A stretch of 64,000 nt of DNA from positions 124,001 to 188,000 of the forward strand of contig NZ_JASVDS010000003.1 in assembly GCF_030285365.1 (NCBI RefSeq), in the 5' to 3' direction. Below, one piece after another: positions 36,413-45,711 of the stretch (its first letter is position 1; the number at the start of each line of letters is the position of its first letter). The position numbers were made by a program, and so were the translations under genes. The DNA comes from Roseateles subflavus (lineage in GTDB: Bacteria; Pseudomonadota; Gammaproteobacteria; Burkholderiales; Burkholderiaceae_C). The notes under the pieces were generated by a model. That model searched no databases, was not told where the DNA came from, and saw only the letters and a list, made by a program, of their open reading frames with translations.

Positions 36413-36591
36413 GCCGACGCCGCCCGCCACTGGCGCCGGGTGCCCGTGACACGCCGATGAAACGGCCGTGACGAGCGCCATCCGCCCATCGCCCTGGGGT
36501 TTGCTCGGGGCCTGATGGACGCGGCGGACGCCGGGCGGCACACTGCGCAGCAGGCCGGACCCGCCGGCCTGCCAGGTCCTCTTCCACGCCC

Positions 36592-38313
36592 GTGTCCGTC
36601 TCCCTTTCCGTTCCCGTTCCGCAGATGCCGACCCGGGCCGCGCGCCAGCGCCCGCGGCTCAAGGACGAGCCGCTCAAGCGCAGCCTCTTCCTGGCGGGGC
36701 TGCTGCACGTGTGGCTGGCGGTGCTGGTCGGCACGGCGCCGGGCGACGCTCCCCAGGGCGAGGCCGCCGGAGGCGGCAAGCTGACCGTGCGCCTGCAGGG
36801 CACCCCGTCCGCCACCTCCGGCGGCGAGCCGGGCACCCAGGCGGACCGCGGCCCGGTGGGGGACGCCCCCAGCCGGCGCTTCGGCGGTACCGTCCGCCGC
36901 GAGGACGAGCCGCCCCCGCCCGAGCAGCCCGGTGCGGCCCGCGAGGGCGAATGGGCGCCCCAGCCCAGCACCGTCCGGCAGCTGGAGGACAGCCGCAGCG
37001 CCCAGGGCAGCCGCGCCGAACCGATCACCCCGCTGACGCAGACGCAGACCGAGACGCTGCGCAGCGAGCTCCCCGCCCCACCGGCCGAGGTGGATCCGCG
37101 CGTCACCCGCCAGCTGGAGACACCGCCGGCCGTGCAGGCCCCGGTCCAGACCTCGCGCCTGGACCCGCTGGCGCGCCCGGCACCGAGCGTGCAGCCCGTG
37201 CCCAAGCTGGAGCTGCCCGCCCAGTCGGCGGAGCGGCTCAATACCGAGGTCAGCGCCACGCGAATTGAAGCGCCGAAGGCCCTGGAGCGCCTGGCCGTGC
37301 CGCGCCCGGCCGAGCTGAGCACGCTGCCGCCCCTGGAAGCGCCCGCGCCGCGCGTGGCGACGCTGCCGTCGCCCAGCCAGGCCAGCCCGCTCAGCCAGGC
37401 CATCCGGCCCCAGGCCCTGAGCGGGCTCAATGCGCCGTCGCCCGCGTTGAGTCCGGCGCCCACGCTGAGCCTGCCGGAACGTGCCACCTCGCGCCTGAAC
37501 GCCGACAGCATCCGCCCGGCCGAGCGCGTGCAGGTGCCGTCGCTGGCACCGCTCGCCGCCGCCCAGGGGGAGCGCGCCCGGGACCTGGCGGCCAATCCGA
37601 CGCTGAGCCCCTCGGAGCACGCCGTGGCGCAGCTGCCGGCCGAGGCGGCCAGCAGCGCCGCACGCATCAGCGCGCCGAGCCCCCTGAGCCGCCTGGCGCC
37701 CAGTGCCACGGCCCAGGCCACGCTGCAGGGCCTGCAACCAATGACGGCGCCGGCGGAGGGCCGCTCGGTCAGTGAGCCGGGGGCGTCGTCCTCGTCTTCG
37801 TCTTCGTCCTCGTCCTCGTCCTCTTCCTCATCGCCGGCAGCCCCTGCCGCCTCGCCGGGCTCCTCGATGTCCACGCAGCCAGCGCCCGCCGGCACGGCGT
37901 CCGCCAGCGGCAGCCCGGCGACGCCGCTCGCCGCCCGGCCGGCGCCGGTGCAGGGCAAGGTCAGCCTCAGCGGGGCCGATGCAGGCCAGGGGCCGTCGCC
38001 CCTGCCGCAACCTGGCTCGCCGGATGCCGGGGCGCAGCGCGGCCGTGACGTCGCCACGGCGCCCTCGGCGCCGGCCAGTGCGCCGCGCCTGAACCTGGAC
38101 CTGCCCACGTCCCAGCGCGGCCCCGTGGCCAGCAGCCGCTCGCGTGCACTGCTGGAGATCGCGCCCAACCCGCCGGAGCTCAAGACCAAGCTCCAGAAGG
38201 AAATGGAAAAGGCGCTGCGCGAGGACTGCCGCAAGGCCTATGCCGAGAACGGCCTGCTCGCCCTGGGCGCCATCGCACTCGACGCGCTGCGGGCCAAGGG
38301 CTGCAAGTTCTGA
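36592..38313 (+). CDS. Proline/serine-rich single-pass membrane protein
   Basis: 573 residues. A basic N-terminus is followed by one hydrophobic segment (SLFLAGLLHVWLAVLVG), then about 430 residues of low-complexity Pro/Ala/Ser/Gln-rich sequence with loosely repeated units (for example LxxPxxLSxLAPSxxA), a 16-serine tract (residues 399-414), and a conserved-looking C-terminal 70 residues with ELKTKLQKEMEKALREDCRK and a late Cys. The layout resembles TonB-like or periplasm-spanning scaffold proteins, but I see no TonB C-terminal motif. The ATG at 36592 is the first in frame. Function unknown. Confidence 0.7.
   Translation: MSVSLSVPVPQMPTRAARQRPRLKDEPLKRSLFLAGLLHVWLAVLVGTAPGDAPQGEAAGGGKLTVRLQGTPSATSGGEPGTQADRGPVGDAPSRRFGGTVRREDEPPPPEQPGAAREGEWAPQPSTVRQLEDSRSAQGSRAEPITPLTQTQTETLRSELPAPPAEVDPRVTRQLETPPAVQAPVQTSRLDPLARPAPSVQPVPKLELPAQSAERLNTEVSATRIEAPKALERLAVPRPAELSTLPPLEAPAPRVATLPSPSQASPLSQAIRPQALSGLNAPSPALSPAPTLSLPERATSRLNADSIRPAERVQVPSLAPLAAAQGERARDLAANPTLSPSEHAVAQLPAEAASSAARISAPSPLSRLAPSATAQATLQGLQPMTAPAEGRSVSEPGASSSSSSSSSSSSSSSSPAAPAASPGSSMSTQPAPAGTASASGSPATPLAARPAPVQGKVSLSGADAGQGPSPLPQPGSPDAGAQRGRDVATAPSAPASAPRLNLDLPTSQRGPVASSRSRALLEIAPNPPELKTKLQKEMEKALREDCRKAYAENGLLALGAIALDALRAKGCKF
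37786..37833 (+). repeat. Serine-codon microsatellite
   Basis: Sixteen consecutive serine codons made only of TCN (TCG, TCC, TCT, TCA) give a pyrimidine-rich imperfect trinucleotide repeat inside the membrane scaffold gene. Confidence 0.9.
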
Positions 38314-38332
38314 TCGCGCGGGGTGCGCGGGC

Positions 38333-38767
38333 TCAGCCGCGCGGGTACAGCACCATCTGCGTGCAGCGGAACAGCGCCAGCGTCTTGCCGGTCTCGGCAT
38401 GCATCACCTTCGCGTCCCACAGCTGCGTGCTGCGACCGCCGTGCACCATGGTCGCCACGCAGCGCAGCCGGCCCTCGCGGGCGGTGGCGAGGTGGTTGGA
38501 CTTGATCTCCAGCGTCGTGAAGCTCTGCGCGCCCTCGGGCAGGTTGGCCATGCACCCGTAGCCCGCGGCGGTGTCGGCCAGGGTCAGGATGCTGCCGGCG
38601 TGCAGGAAGCCATTGGGTGCCATCAGGTGGGGGGCGATGGGCAGCTCCGCCTCGATCTCGCCCGGGCGCTGGGCGGTGATGACGATGCCCAGGTGGCCGG
38701 GCAGGGTGCCCTCGCTGCGGGCGTTGATCACGTCGAGGGAGCGGGTGTCGGGGGAAGCGTCGGACAT
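38333..38767 (-). CDS. Hotdog-fold thioesterase (PaaI-like)
   Basis: About 144 residues of the PaaI/YdiI-like hotdog family, which hydrolyse acyl-CoA thioesters. LPIAPHLMAPNGFLHAGSILTLADTAAGYG is the catalytic helix region with the usual N-G-x-x-H-A-G, and LEIKSNHLATAREGRL matches the following strands. The substrate is unknown. The ATG at 38767 (MSDASPD) fits the family start. It converges with the Pro/Ser-rich gene, 19 nt apart. Confidence 0.85.
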   Translation of the reverse strand: MSDASPDTRSLDVINARSEGTLPGHLGIVITAQRPGEIEAELPIAPHLMAPNGFLHAGSILTLADTAAGYGCMANLPEGAQSFTTLEIKSNHLATAREGRLRCVATMVHGGRSTQLWDAKVMHAETGKTLALFRCTQMVLYPRG

Positions 38768-38976
38768 GGCGGCGAGAGGCACTCGGGCCTCGAGGGTGTG
38801 GCGGCGGGTGGGGCAGGCCGGCCGAGAGGTCGGTCAGCCTGCCGCGGGGCGGCCCAGCATAAGCGGCTTTGCGCCGGCGTGCCGGCGGCGCGCGGCAATC
38901 CCGAGTTCAAGCGACCTGGCTCCCGTGCCCGGATTCCAGTGCCCGGCCGCCAGGGCCCAAGTTCCCGTGTCCGGGA

Positions 38977-39177
38977 TCAAGTGCCGGCGGTGGGCGGGTC
39001 TGTCGACCCGGGCGTCGTCGGCAACTCCCGCTCCCAGTCCTCGCCGAAGAGCTCGCTGGGATGCGGCGTGCGCACTGAGCCGTTGCCGCAGCGCATGCTG
39101 TCGCTCGGGCAGTAGAGGTCGCAGCCCCAGCAGACGCGTTGCGGCTGGGCGGGCAGGAGGGGGAACTTCTTCGCCAT
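38977..39177 (-). CDS. DUF3079 family small cysteine protein
   Basis: 66 residues. MAKKFPLLPAQPQRVCWGCD, then YCPSDSMRCGNGS and HPSELFGEDW, identify DUF3079, whose four or five cysteines probably bind a metal ion. Function unknown. The start at 39177 matches the family's conserved MAKKFP; upstream residues are not conserved. Confidence 0.85.
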   Translation of the reverse strand: MAKKFPLLPAQPQRVCWGCDLYCPSDSMRCGNGSVRTPHPSELFGEDWERELPTTPGSTDPPTAGT

Positions 39178-39358
39178 GCCCGCACTGTGGCGCCCTGCGC
39201 ACGGCAGGGTTTTGCGGCAGCGCAAGGCCCAGGGGGCGGGGCGCGGATGCGGCCGGTGCGGGTGGCCTCCGGCAGGGGTCGGGACTCACGCTAGGATCGG
39301 GGCCGCCACCCCCCGTGCAGCATCCGCTGCGCCGGGTGGCCTTGCTGGAGGAAAGACC

Positions 39359-40513
39359 ATGAAGACTGCATCCCGACGCCACGCCTGGGTGCTGGCCGCC
39401 GCCCTGCTGCTGTCCGCCGGATCGGTGCTGGCCGGGGCCAAGGAAGACATCGCCGCCGACATGCGCGCCGGTCGCTGGACGCAGGCCGAGCAGAAGCTGG
39501 ACGGCGTGCTGCGCAAGCATCCCGAGAACGCGCTGGCCCATTTCTGGCTGGCCGAGGTGAAGTTCGAGCAGGGCCAGATCGACGCCGCGAAGGCGGAGCT
39601 GGCCAAGGCGCGCGCGCTCGATCCGAGCGAGGGCTTCGCCAGCAAGAAGGCGATGATCCAGCGCATCGACCAGGCGCCGGCCGGTCCGATCCGCCTGGAG
39701 GCACCGGCAGCGCCGCAGGCCCTGCCGCAGCCCGCCCCCGTGCCGTCGACGCAGGCCCTCGAGACGCTGCGGCGCGAGCACCGCGAGGAACGCCGCGCGT
39801 CCTCCGGCGGCATCTCCTGGTTCTGGCTGCTGGCCCTGGGCGGTCTCGGCTTCTTCCTGTGGCGCAAGCTGAAGCAGAGCGTGGCGGGCGGCTCGCCGGC
39901 CGATGTCGAGCGCTGGCGCGGTGCGCTGATGGAGGCGCACAAGGACCTGGGCGACGCCGTGGCCGCGGCCGACGCCAATCCGGCCTTCAGCCCGGAGCAG
40001 AAGCTCGCCACCTATGACCGGGTGCGCAAGGCGCAGGCGGACATTTCCGCGCACATCAGCACCCTGGCCAAGCGCCGCGACTTCGCCGAGACGGAGAGCC
40101 TGATCCTGCGCTCCCGCGACATCGCCGCCGAGATCCGCGGCGAGGAAAAGCCCAGCGACAAGGCGATGCGCATGCAGGAGGCCCGCATGCAGGCCGAGGC
40201 GCAGGCCCGTGCGCAGGGCCCGGCCTACGGCTACGGTCAGCCCGGCTACGGCCAGGGCGGCGGCCTGGGCGGTGCCCTGGGCACCGCGGCGGCCGTGGGC
40301 GTCGGCGTGGCGATCGGCTCGATGATGAGCGGCAGCGCCGAGGCCTCCGAGCGCCATCGCCGCCATTCGGACGATGGCAGCGGCGGGGGCGGCTACATCC
40401 CCTTCGACAACAGCCCCTCGAACGACCTCGACCTCGGCGGCAGCGACGGTGGCTCGAGCTGGGACAGCGGCGGCGGCGACATCGATGTCGGCGGCGGCGG
40501 CAGCTTCGACTGA
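39359..40513 (+). CDS. Secreted/membrane TPR protein with glycine-rich tail
   Basis: 384 residues. A cleavable signal peptide (WVLAAALLLSAGSVLAGA) is followed by a TPR unit (KLDGVLRKHPENALAHFWLAEVKFEQGQIDAAKAELAKARALDP), a Pro linker, one membrane helix (ISWFWLLALGGLGFFLW) and a cytoplasmic-side helical domain. The C-terminal 100 residues have Gly/Tyr repeats (YGYGQPGYGQGGG), a GxxxG-rich hydrophobic stretch and an acidic Gly/Asp/Ser tail. No function recognised; it may scaffold a membrane complex. The next gene, a zinc-ribbon protein, starts 30 nt downstream. Confidence 0.75.
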   Translation: MKTASRRHAWVLAAALLLSAGSVLAGAKEDIAADMRAGRWTQAEQKLDGVLRKHPENALAHFWLAEVKFEQGQIDAAKAELAKARALDPSEGFASKKAMIQRIDQAPAGPIRLEAPAAPQALPQPAPVPSTQALETLRREHREERRASSGGISWFWLLALGGLGFFLWRKLKQSVAGGSPADVERWRGALMEAHKDLGDAVAAADANPAFSPEQKLATYDRVRKAQADISAHISTLAKRRDFAETESLILRSRDIAAEIRGEEKPSDKAMRMQEARMQAEAQARAQGPAYGYGQPGYGQGGGLGGALGTAAAVGVGVAIGSMMSGSAEASERHRRHSDDGSGGGGYIPFDNSPSNDLDLGGSDGGSSWDSGGGDIDVGGGGSFD

Positions 40514-40543
40514 TCGCCCTTTTCACTTCTCGACAGGACACCC

Positions 40544-40855
40544 ATGGGACAAGCCAGACTCCGCGGCACGCCCGAGCAGCGCAAGCAGGCCGCCATCGAG
40601 CGCCAGCTGGCGCTGCGGCCGAAATACATCAAGTGCAACAACTGCCAGGCCGAGCTGTCGGACATGACGCCCCTGGACATCGCCGACATCAAGGGCATCG
40701 AGGCCGCGTTCGCCGCGCACTGCCCGCATTGCGGCCATGACACCTATGCCATCAAGGGCGAGCGCGAGGCCGTCGCCCAGATGCACATGGCCATCGAGGA
40801 CGCCGCCGGTGCCCAGGCCCAGCCGGGCGTGGTGCCCGCGGCCAACCGACGCTGA
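40544..40855 (+). CDS. Small zinc-ribbon protein
   Basis: 103 residues with CNNC and CPHCGH pairs about 30 residues apart, a zinc-ribbon arrangement, preceded by a basic helical N-terminus (GTPEQRKQAAIERQLALRPKYIK). ATG with AGGA upstream. Probably in an operon with the TPR protein. Function unknown. Confidence 0.7.
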   Translation: MGQARLRGTPEQRKQAAIERQLALRPKYIKCNNCQAELSDMTPLDIADIKGIEAAFAAHCPHCGHDTYAIKGEREAVAQMHMAIEDAAGAQAQPGVVPAANRR

Positions 40856-41003
40856 GCGGCGTCCGGCCCCCGGATGGGCCGGGTAGGGTGGGGGGCTGGC
40901 GCGAACCTGCCATGGGGCTGTCGGCCATCCCGGGCACAATCCGCCACTGTGCTTGACGTGTTAGCGGCCTCGATACCCGGGGCGCCCCGACCCCCGAGGC
41001 CTC

Positions 41004-41579
41004 ATGAACATCACCGTCCGCCGGTTCTCCCCGCTCCTGGCTGCCTGGCTGGCCCTGGCGGCCGCCGGCGCCGAGGCGCAGTCCGCGCCCGACCGCGATT
41101 GCGTGCTCAAGGGCCTGGTGGCCTACGGCACGGCGCGCGAGGCCATCGTCCGCAATGTGTCGATGCAGCATTGGCGCGTCCAGGCCGACACCTCCGAATA
41201 CCAATACAGCTTCCTCGACGAGCTCTACCGTCGCAAGGCCGAAGGGCAGCGCGACTTCCACCTGTTCGGCGCGGAAAAGCTGCTGGCCTGCATGAGCGCC
41301 GGGGCTGCCGCCAGCCCGGCGCTGCCGCCGCCCGAGAAGCTGGTGGGCTGCTTCGCCGAGATGGATGTGGTCCTGCATGCCCGCCAGTACAAGGCCGGGG
41401 GCGGCGGCCTGGCGGGAACCCGGCGCTTTGCCCGCAACTACGTGAAGGACCCGGTCCGCTACCCGCAGGAGATGCTGGATCGCATCCTGCCGCGGGCTTT
41501 CGCGCTGGATGACCCGGAGCGGCTGGCGGACTACCGCGAGCAGCTGATGGGCCGCTGCCTGGACGCCCGGCTGCGCTGA
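41004..41579 (+). CDS. Hypothetical secreted protein
   Basis: 191 residues with a signal peptide ending at AGAEAQS, four or five cysteines and no recognised domain. Helical content is high. The gene lies 39 nt before the beta-lactamase-like gene, in the same direction. Confidence 0.6.
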   Translation: MNITVRRFSPLLAAWLALAAAGAEAQSAPDRDCVLKGLVAYGTAREAIVRNVSMQHWRVQADTSEYQYSFLDELYRRKAEGQRDFHLFGAEKLLACMSAGAAASPALPPPEKLVGCFAEMDVVLHARQYKAGGGGLAGTRRFARNYVKDPVRYPQEMLDRILPRAFALDDPERLADYREQLMGRCLDARLR

Positions 41580-41618
41580 GGCGCCGATCTTGTCCGGCCC
41601 TTGCCCCATGGTCTGAGT

Positions 41619-42680
41619 ATGCCGGCGGCCCTTCATCCCCTGAGCCTGGGTCTCCCCGGGCGCCGACACGCCCTGCTGCGCTCGCTGGCAGTGCTGGCTG
41701 CGGGACCGAGCCTCGGCGTCCTGGCACGGGCGGGCCCGGACGAATGCGGCCTGGCGCTGGCCCGGCTCCAGGGCGGGCGGCTGGTGGAGGGCGCCTCGCC
41801 CGCCTGCCGCGCGCCGGACGGGGGAGATGCGGTGTTCCAGGCGGCCTCGCTGGCCAAGCCCGTGGTGGCCACCCTGGCCTTGAAACGCGTCCAGCGCGGC
41901 GAGCTCGATCTGGATCGTCCGCTCAGCGAGATGCTGCCCCAGGGCTACCCGCATCGGCAGAACCTCTTCGCCCTGCGTCAGGCGCCGGTGGTGGACCACG
42001 TGCCGGTCGAGGTGCTCCGGACGATGAGCGTCCGCCACCTGCTGTCCCATACCGCCGGCCTGCCCCACTGGGCCGACCGCGGCCCCCTGCGGCTGGAAGG
42101 CCGGCCGGGCGAGCGCTGGCGCTACTCCGGCGAGGGCTATGTGCTGCTCCAGCACCTGCTGCAGACGCTGAGCGGCCTGCCCTTGCAGGCGCTGGCCGCC
42201 CGGGAGCTGTTCGAGCCGCTGGGTCTGCGGCGCGCCGCCTTCAGGCTCACCGACGCCCTGGCGCCCGCCCTGGTGAGCGGGCATGCGGCCCAGGGCCAGG
42301 TCCGGCAGCTGCGCTTTCCCTATGAGATCGCCGCGAGCTCGCTGTACGTCTCGGCGCCGGACTACGCGCGCTTCATGGCGTCCCTCCTGGCGGACCGAGC
42401 GCTGCTGGCGCTCATCACCAGCGCCTCCGTGCCGGTGCCTCAGGTGCCCGACCTCCGCTGGGGGCTGGGCTGGGCCCTCGAACGGACGGCGGGGCGGGAG
42501 GCGATCTGGCATTGGGGCAGCAATCCCGGCTTCCGCGCCCTGGCCATGGCGGACCTGGGCTCGAGGGACGCCGCCGTCGTCCTCACGGCCTCGGAGGATG
42601 GGATGCCGCAGGCCAAGGCGCTGGTCCGCGAGCACGTGCCGGGCCGGCACCCCGCGCTGGATTTCAGTCTGGTGCAGTGA
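41619..42680 (+). CDS. Serine beta-lactamase-like hydrolase (class C/PBP family)
   Basis: About 353 residues. The three penicillin-recognising motifs are visible: SLAK (S77-K80), the Tyr motif YSG (Y169, within RWRYSGEGY) and HWG in place of KTG (IWHWGSNPGF). The HWG form points to the esterase/peptidase branch rather than a true cephalosporinase. An N-terminal signal-like stretch (RSLAVLAAGPSLGVLARA) suggests export. Physiological substrate unknown. The ATG at 41619 was chosen over an upstream TTG. Confidence 0.82.
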   Translation: MPAALHPLSLGLPGRRHALLRSLAVLAAGPSLGVLARAGPDECGLALARLQGGRLVEGASPACRAPDGGDAVFQAASLAKPVVATLALKRVQRGELDLDRPLSEMLPQGYPHRQNLFALRQAPVVDHVPVEVLRTMSVRHLLSHTAGLPHWADRGPLRLEGRPGERWRYSGEGYVLLQHLLQTLSGLPLQALAARELFEPLGLRRAAFRLTDALAPALVSGHAAQGQVRQLRFPYEIAASSLYVSAPDYARFMASLLADRALLALITSASVPVPQVPDLRWGLGWALERTAGREAIWHWGSNPGFRALAMADLGSRDAAVVLTASEDGMPQAKALVREHVPGRHPALDFSLVQ

Positions 42681-42919
42681 TGGTATGGCGGGGCCGCTGC
42701 CCCTCCCATCCGGCCGTCGGGGCACGGCGGACCTGTGCCGCTCCGCGGCAGCTCTTTGAGTCCGGAACCCCGCCCATGCCTGCGCGGGGCAGGCCCCGAT
42801 GACGCCGGCGCTGCGCGTCGCTTCGGCACGAGGACGGGAATCCCCGGCCCCGCGGGGCGCGGAGTTGCTCCGCTAATCTCTCGCGTGGCCACTCCGGTCA
42901 GCCTGATGCCCGCTCCACC

Positions 42920-43435
42920 ATGCCCTGGGTCCCTGACGACTTCCCCGTGCCCCGCAGCCTGCGCACCGAGGCCTTCCAGCTGGCGGTCCTGTCTGCTAGT
43001 CATGCCGATCCTGACTTCGAGGCCGTGCGCGCCAGCGCCGATCGCATCCGCCATGTGTTCGGCCCGCACAACGGCTGGCCGGCGCCCGATCTCACGCCCG
43101 AGGAGAACCTCGCGGACCTGACCCGCCATGCGGCGGAGTTCGAGCGTCGCGAGGCCTTCGCCTACGCCATGCTGGATCCCGCCGGCCTGCAGTACCTGGG
43201 CTGCCTGTACCTCAAGCCGGTCAAGTCCAGGCTTGCCGTGGACCTGCGCCGCGAGCGCTTCCAGGCGCAGGCCTTCTTCTGGCTGTCCGAGGCCGGGCTG
43301 GCCCTCGATGCGGACGCCGTGCTGGCCCGGCTCGCCCGTTGGCTGAACGAGGCCTGGCCCTTTGCCGCCGTGGCATTTCCCGGACGTGTGCCGGGCTGGG
43401 CCGACTGGGAGGCCATGGCCGTCCCGGCGGCCTGA
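42920..43435 (+). CDS. GNAT-like N-acetyltransferase
   Basis: 171 residues of a GNAT-related family: FPVPRSLRTEAFQLAVLSASHADPDFEAVRAS at the start, EENLADLTRHAAEFERREAFAYAML in the middle, and LGCLYLKPV followed by a helical C-terminus. Catalytic details cannot be read and the substrate is unknown. Stand-alone gene. Confidence 0.65.
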   Translation: MPWVPDDFPVPRSLRTEAFQLAVLSASHADPDFEAVRASADRIRHVFGPHNGWPAPDLTPEENLADLTRHAAEFERREAFAYAMLDPAGLQYLGCLYLKPVKSRLAVDLRRERFQAQAFFWLSEAGLALDADAVLARLARWLNEAWPFAAVAFPGRVPGWADWEAMAVPAA

Positions 43436-43649
43436 GCCCTGGAACCGGCCCGCGGGCGAAGGGGCGCCGCAGGACGGGGCGATGCCTCGATCCAGGTCGC
43501 ACGCGGTGAGCAAGGGCGCGGGCAAGGTGCGGCACAATCCGGCGCCCGATTCAGGGAGCATGTGTCAGCGCTCTCGGTGAGGGGGCGCATGAACGCCGGC
43601 TCCACTGGCTGTTCAGCGGAAGAAACAAGCCACCAGGAGGACCTGATCC

Positions 43650-44471
43650 ATGCATTCCCTTCGTTTGACCTTTTCGGCGCTTGCGCTGGCGGCACTGGTC
43701 GGCTGCGGCACGATGCCGTCGCTGCAGGCGGCACGGCCGGCATCGGCGCAAGCACTGCACTATGGGCTTGCCCGCTCCGAGGTCGTCGCGAAGACTGACC
43801 ACATGACCCAGCACCTCGATGAAGGCAAGTCGGTCGTCTATTTCCAGAATCAGGGCGGCGGCGGTGTGGCGCTGGGCCTGCTGGGGCCGCTGGGCGTGGC
43901 GGCCAACGTCAAGATGATCGAGGGCGTCACCGCCGGGGACGTCGAGAAGCTCAAGGGCCGGATCCAGCTGGACCCGCAGATGGCCCTGCAGCAGGCCGCG
44001 ATGGATCAGAACTTTGTCGTCCAGGCGGCGGCCGTCGCCGGTGACGTCCAGGTCTCTCCTTTCGTGCTGGTCTCGAAGACCAATGAGACGACGGTGCATG
44101 TGTCCTCCGTGCTGCTCTTTGAGGGCATGGACGGGCAGAGCAAGTGGACGCGCCGATACCAGTACCAGCTGCCTGGCGCCTACACGCTGGACGAGCTGTC
44201 GACCCTGTCGCAAGCCCAGTTGTCGGGCCTGCAGACGGCCAGCGTGAATGCCTATGCGTCCCTGCTGAGGCACGTTGCCGGGGAGCGGGACGAGGCCATC
44301 GCCCAGGAGCGGAAGATCACGTTCAAGTCGGCCTACATGACACCGCGCTTCGAGTTCGAGATGGCGGGCTCCCTGGTCGGCGTGAAGGAGGGGCGGGTCT
44401 GGGTCCGCACGGTCGGCGGTGTGACGGCCGTGGATCCGGCCAGCGTCCAGTACCAGACGAGCACGAACTGA
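43650..44471 (+). CDS. Putative lipoprotein of unknown function
   Basis: 273 residues. A signal sequence ends in a lipobox (AALVGC, Cys about residue 19). The mature part begins with ALHYGLARSEVVAK and is mainly beta-strand in character. I do not recognise a domain. The preceding bases contain AGGAGG for translation. Expressed alone. Confidence 0.65.
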   Translation: MHSLRLTFSALALAALVGCGTMPSLQAARPASAQALHYGLARSEVVAKTDHMTQHLDEGKSVVYFQNQGGGGVALGLLGPLGVAANVKMIEGVTAGDVEKLKGRIQLDPQMALQQAAMDQNFVVQAAAVAGDVQVSPFVLVSKTNETTVHVSSVLLFEGMDGQSKWTRRYQYQLPGAYTLDELSTLSQAQLSGLQTASVNAYASLLRHVAGERDEAIAQERKITFKSAYMTPRFEFEMAGSLVGVKEGRVWVRTVGGVTAVDPASVQYQTSTN

Positions 44472-44656
44472 GCTTGATGGGCAGGCCGGGGCCGGAGGCG
44501 ACGCAGGATCCTGCCGCTCTGCTGCCGGGTGATCGTTCGGCCCTTCTCATGGCGGCGGTGTGGTTGGCGCTGCCGCCCGCACCGACGCTCCGCGGCGTCT
44601 GATGACATCGGCGAAGATGCGTCTTGTCGCATGCCCAACACGCCAGTTCCCCGCAC

Positions 44657-45091
44657 ATGCCCGCCACCCTCGTTGCCACCGTGCTCGCCGGCTTGACGGC
44701 GGCCGCGGCCGCCCTGCTGCTCGTCGTGCTGTGCTGGCAAGCCCGGGCCCGCGCGGGCTCCTGGCATGCAGGGATGCTGGATCTGGTCAGGCGTACCCGG
44801 CGGCCGCTGCGCGGGCTGATGACGGTGGCACTGCTGCTGGCCGGGGCCGAGCTGCTGCTGCCGGCGGAGCGCATCGACACGCAGGTCTACTTCCTGCAGC
44901 GCCTGGAGAGCGGCCGGGTCGAGCTGACCTATGAACTGTGCTGCAGCGGCGGCGGGATGGACGCCTGCGTGCTGCCGGAGGATACGGGCCTGAAGCCCGG
45001 CCAGGCTGTCACGCTGCACAGGACACGGCTTCTGGGGCGGTGCCGCGCGCACGCTCGTGAAGAACCGCCTGCACCCTGCAGATGCGCCTGA
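44657..45091 (+). CDS. Hypothetical membrane protein
   Basis: About 144 residues with two hydrophobic segments (VLAGLTAAAAALLLVVLCW and GLMTVALLLAGAELLL) and a Cys-rich C-terminal part (YELCCSGGGMDAC, then four more cysteines). No family recognised. Start at the ATG at 44657; an in-frame TTG 33 nt upstream is possible. Confidence 0.5.
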   Translation: MPATLVATVLAGLTAAAAALLLVVLCWQARARAGSWHAGMLDLVRRTRRPLRGLMTVALLLAGAELLLPAERIDTQVYFLQRLESGRVELTYELCCSGGGMDACVLPEDTGLKPGQAVTLHRTRLLGRCRAHAREEPPAPCRCA

Positions 45092-45141
45092 ACGCCGGCC
45101 TCGTCGGCCGCCATCGAGCGCGGGCTGCTATCGTTCGCCCC

Positions 45142-45612
45142 ATGACACGTTGCCTACCCGCCATCGCATGGGGCGCTCCGCTCTGCAGCGCTTTGCTCTG
45201 GATCCTGCCCGCCGCCCGGGTTGGCGCCACGGAGCCCTTGCTGGTAACGATCGACGCCCGCATCGGCACCGAGGCCCGCGGCCGCGAGCGCGGAGCGCAG
45301 GCGGCCCGGGCGGATATCGCGGCAGGTCGGCTGAAGCTCTATGAGTCGGCGGGCCCCGGGACCGTGAGGGACGCGCCGCGTCAGGCCCTCAGGGAGCGCT
45401 TGTTGCGGGCGAAGGGCATCCGGCTGGAGCTCGGCGCCGGCTGCACGGACCCTGGCGAGCCGCGTGGCTTCCACGAGGCCTACAACAAGGCCATGGCCGC
45501 CGAGGCGCAACGCCGGTTCGGCCCGGATTTCTGGTCGCGCCTGGACCAGGCCGTGGACCGGCAGCTGCCGGCGACCCAGCCCCGGGGCGTTGCTGCCAGC
45601 ACGACACCGTGA
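45142..45612 (+). CDS. Hypothetical secreted protein
   Basis: About 156 residues. From the ATG at 45142 it starts with a good signal peptide (MTRCLPAIAWGAPLCSALLW, ending near RVGA); a longer start at 45082 would overlap the previous gene by 10 nt. The mature part is polar and helical, with no recognised domain. It converges on cphA with a terminator between. Confidence 0.5.
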   Translation: MTRCLPAIAWGAPLCSALLWILPAARVGATEPLLVTIDARIGTEARGRERGAQAARADIAAGRLKLYESAGPGTVRDAPRQALRERLLRAKGIRLELGAGCTDPGEPRGFHEAYNKAMAAEAQRRFGPDFWSRLDQAVDRQLPATQPRGVAASTTP

Positions 45613-45654
45613 GCGGACACCCCACCGAGCACTGAACCGCCCCCGGTGCGATGT

Positions 45655-45689
45655 GAAAAAGCCCCGGCCGCTTCCGCGCGCCAGGGCTT
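45655..45689 (-). terminator. Terminator of the cph operon
   Basis: Read on the minus strand, AAGCCC and GGGCTT (45684-45689 and 45659-45664) form a stem with a GC-rich loop, followed by TTTTTC. It is 22 nt after the cphA stop. Confidence 0.7.
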
Positions 45690-45711
45690 GCAGCAAAGGG
45701 GCAGGTCTTGC

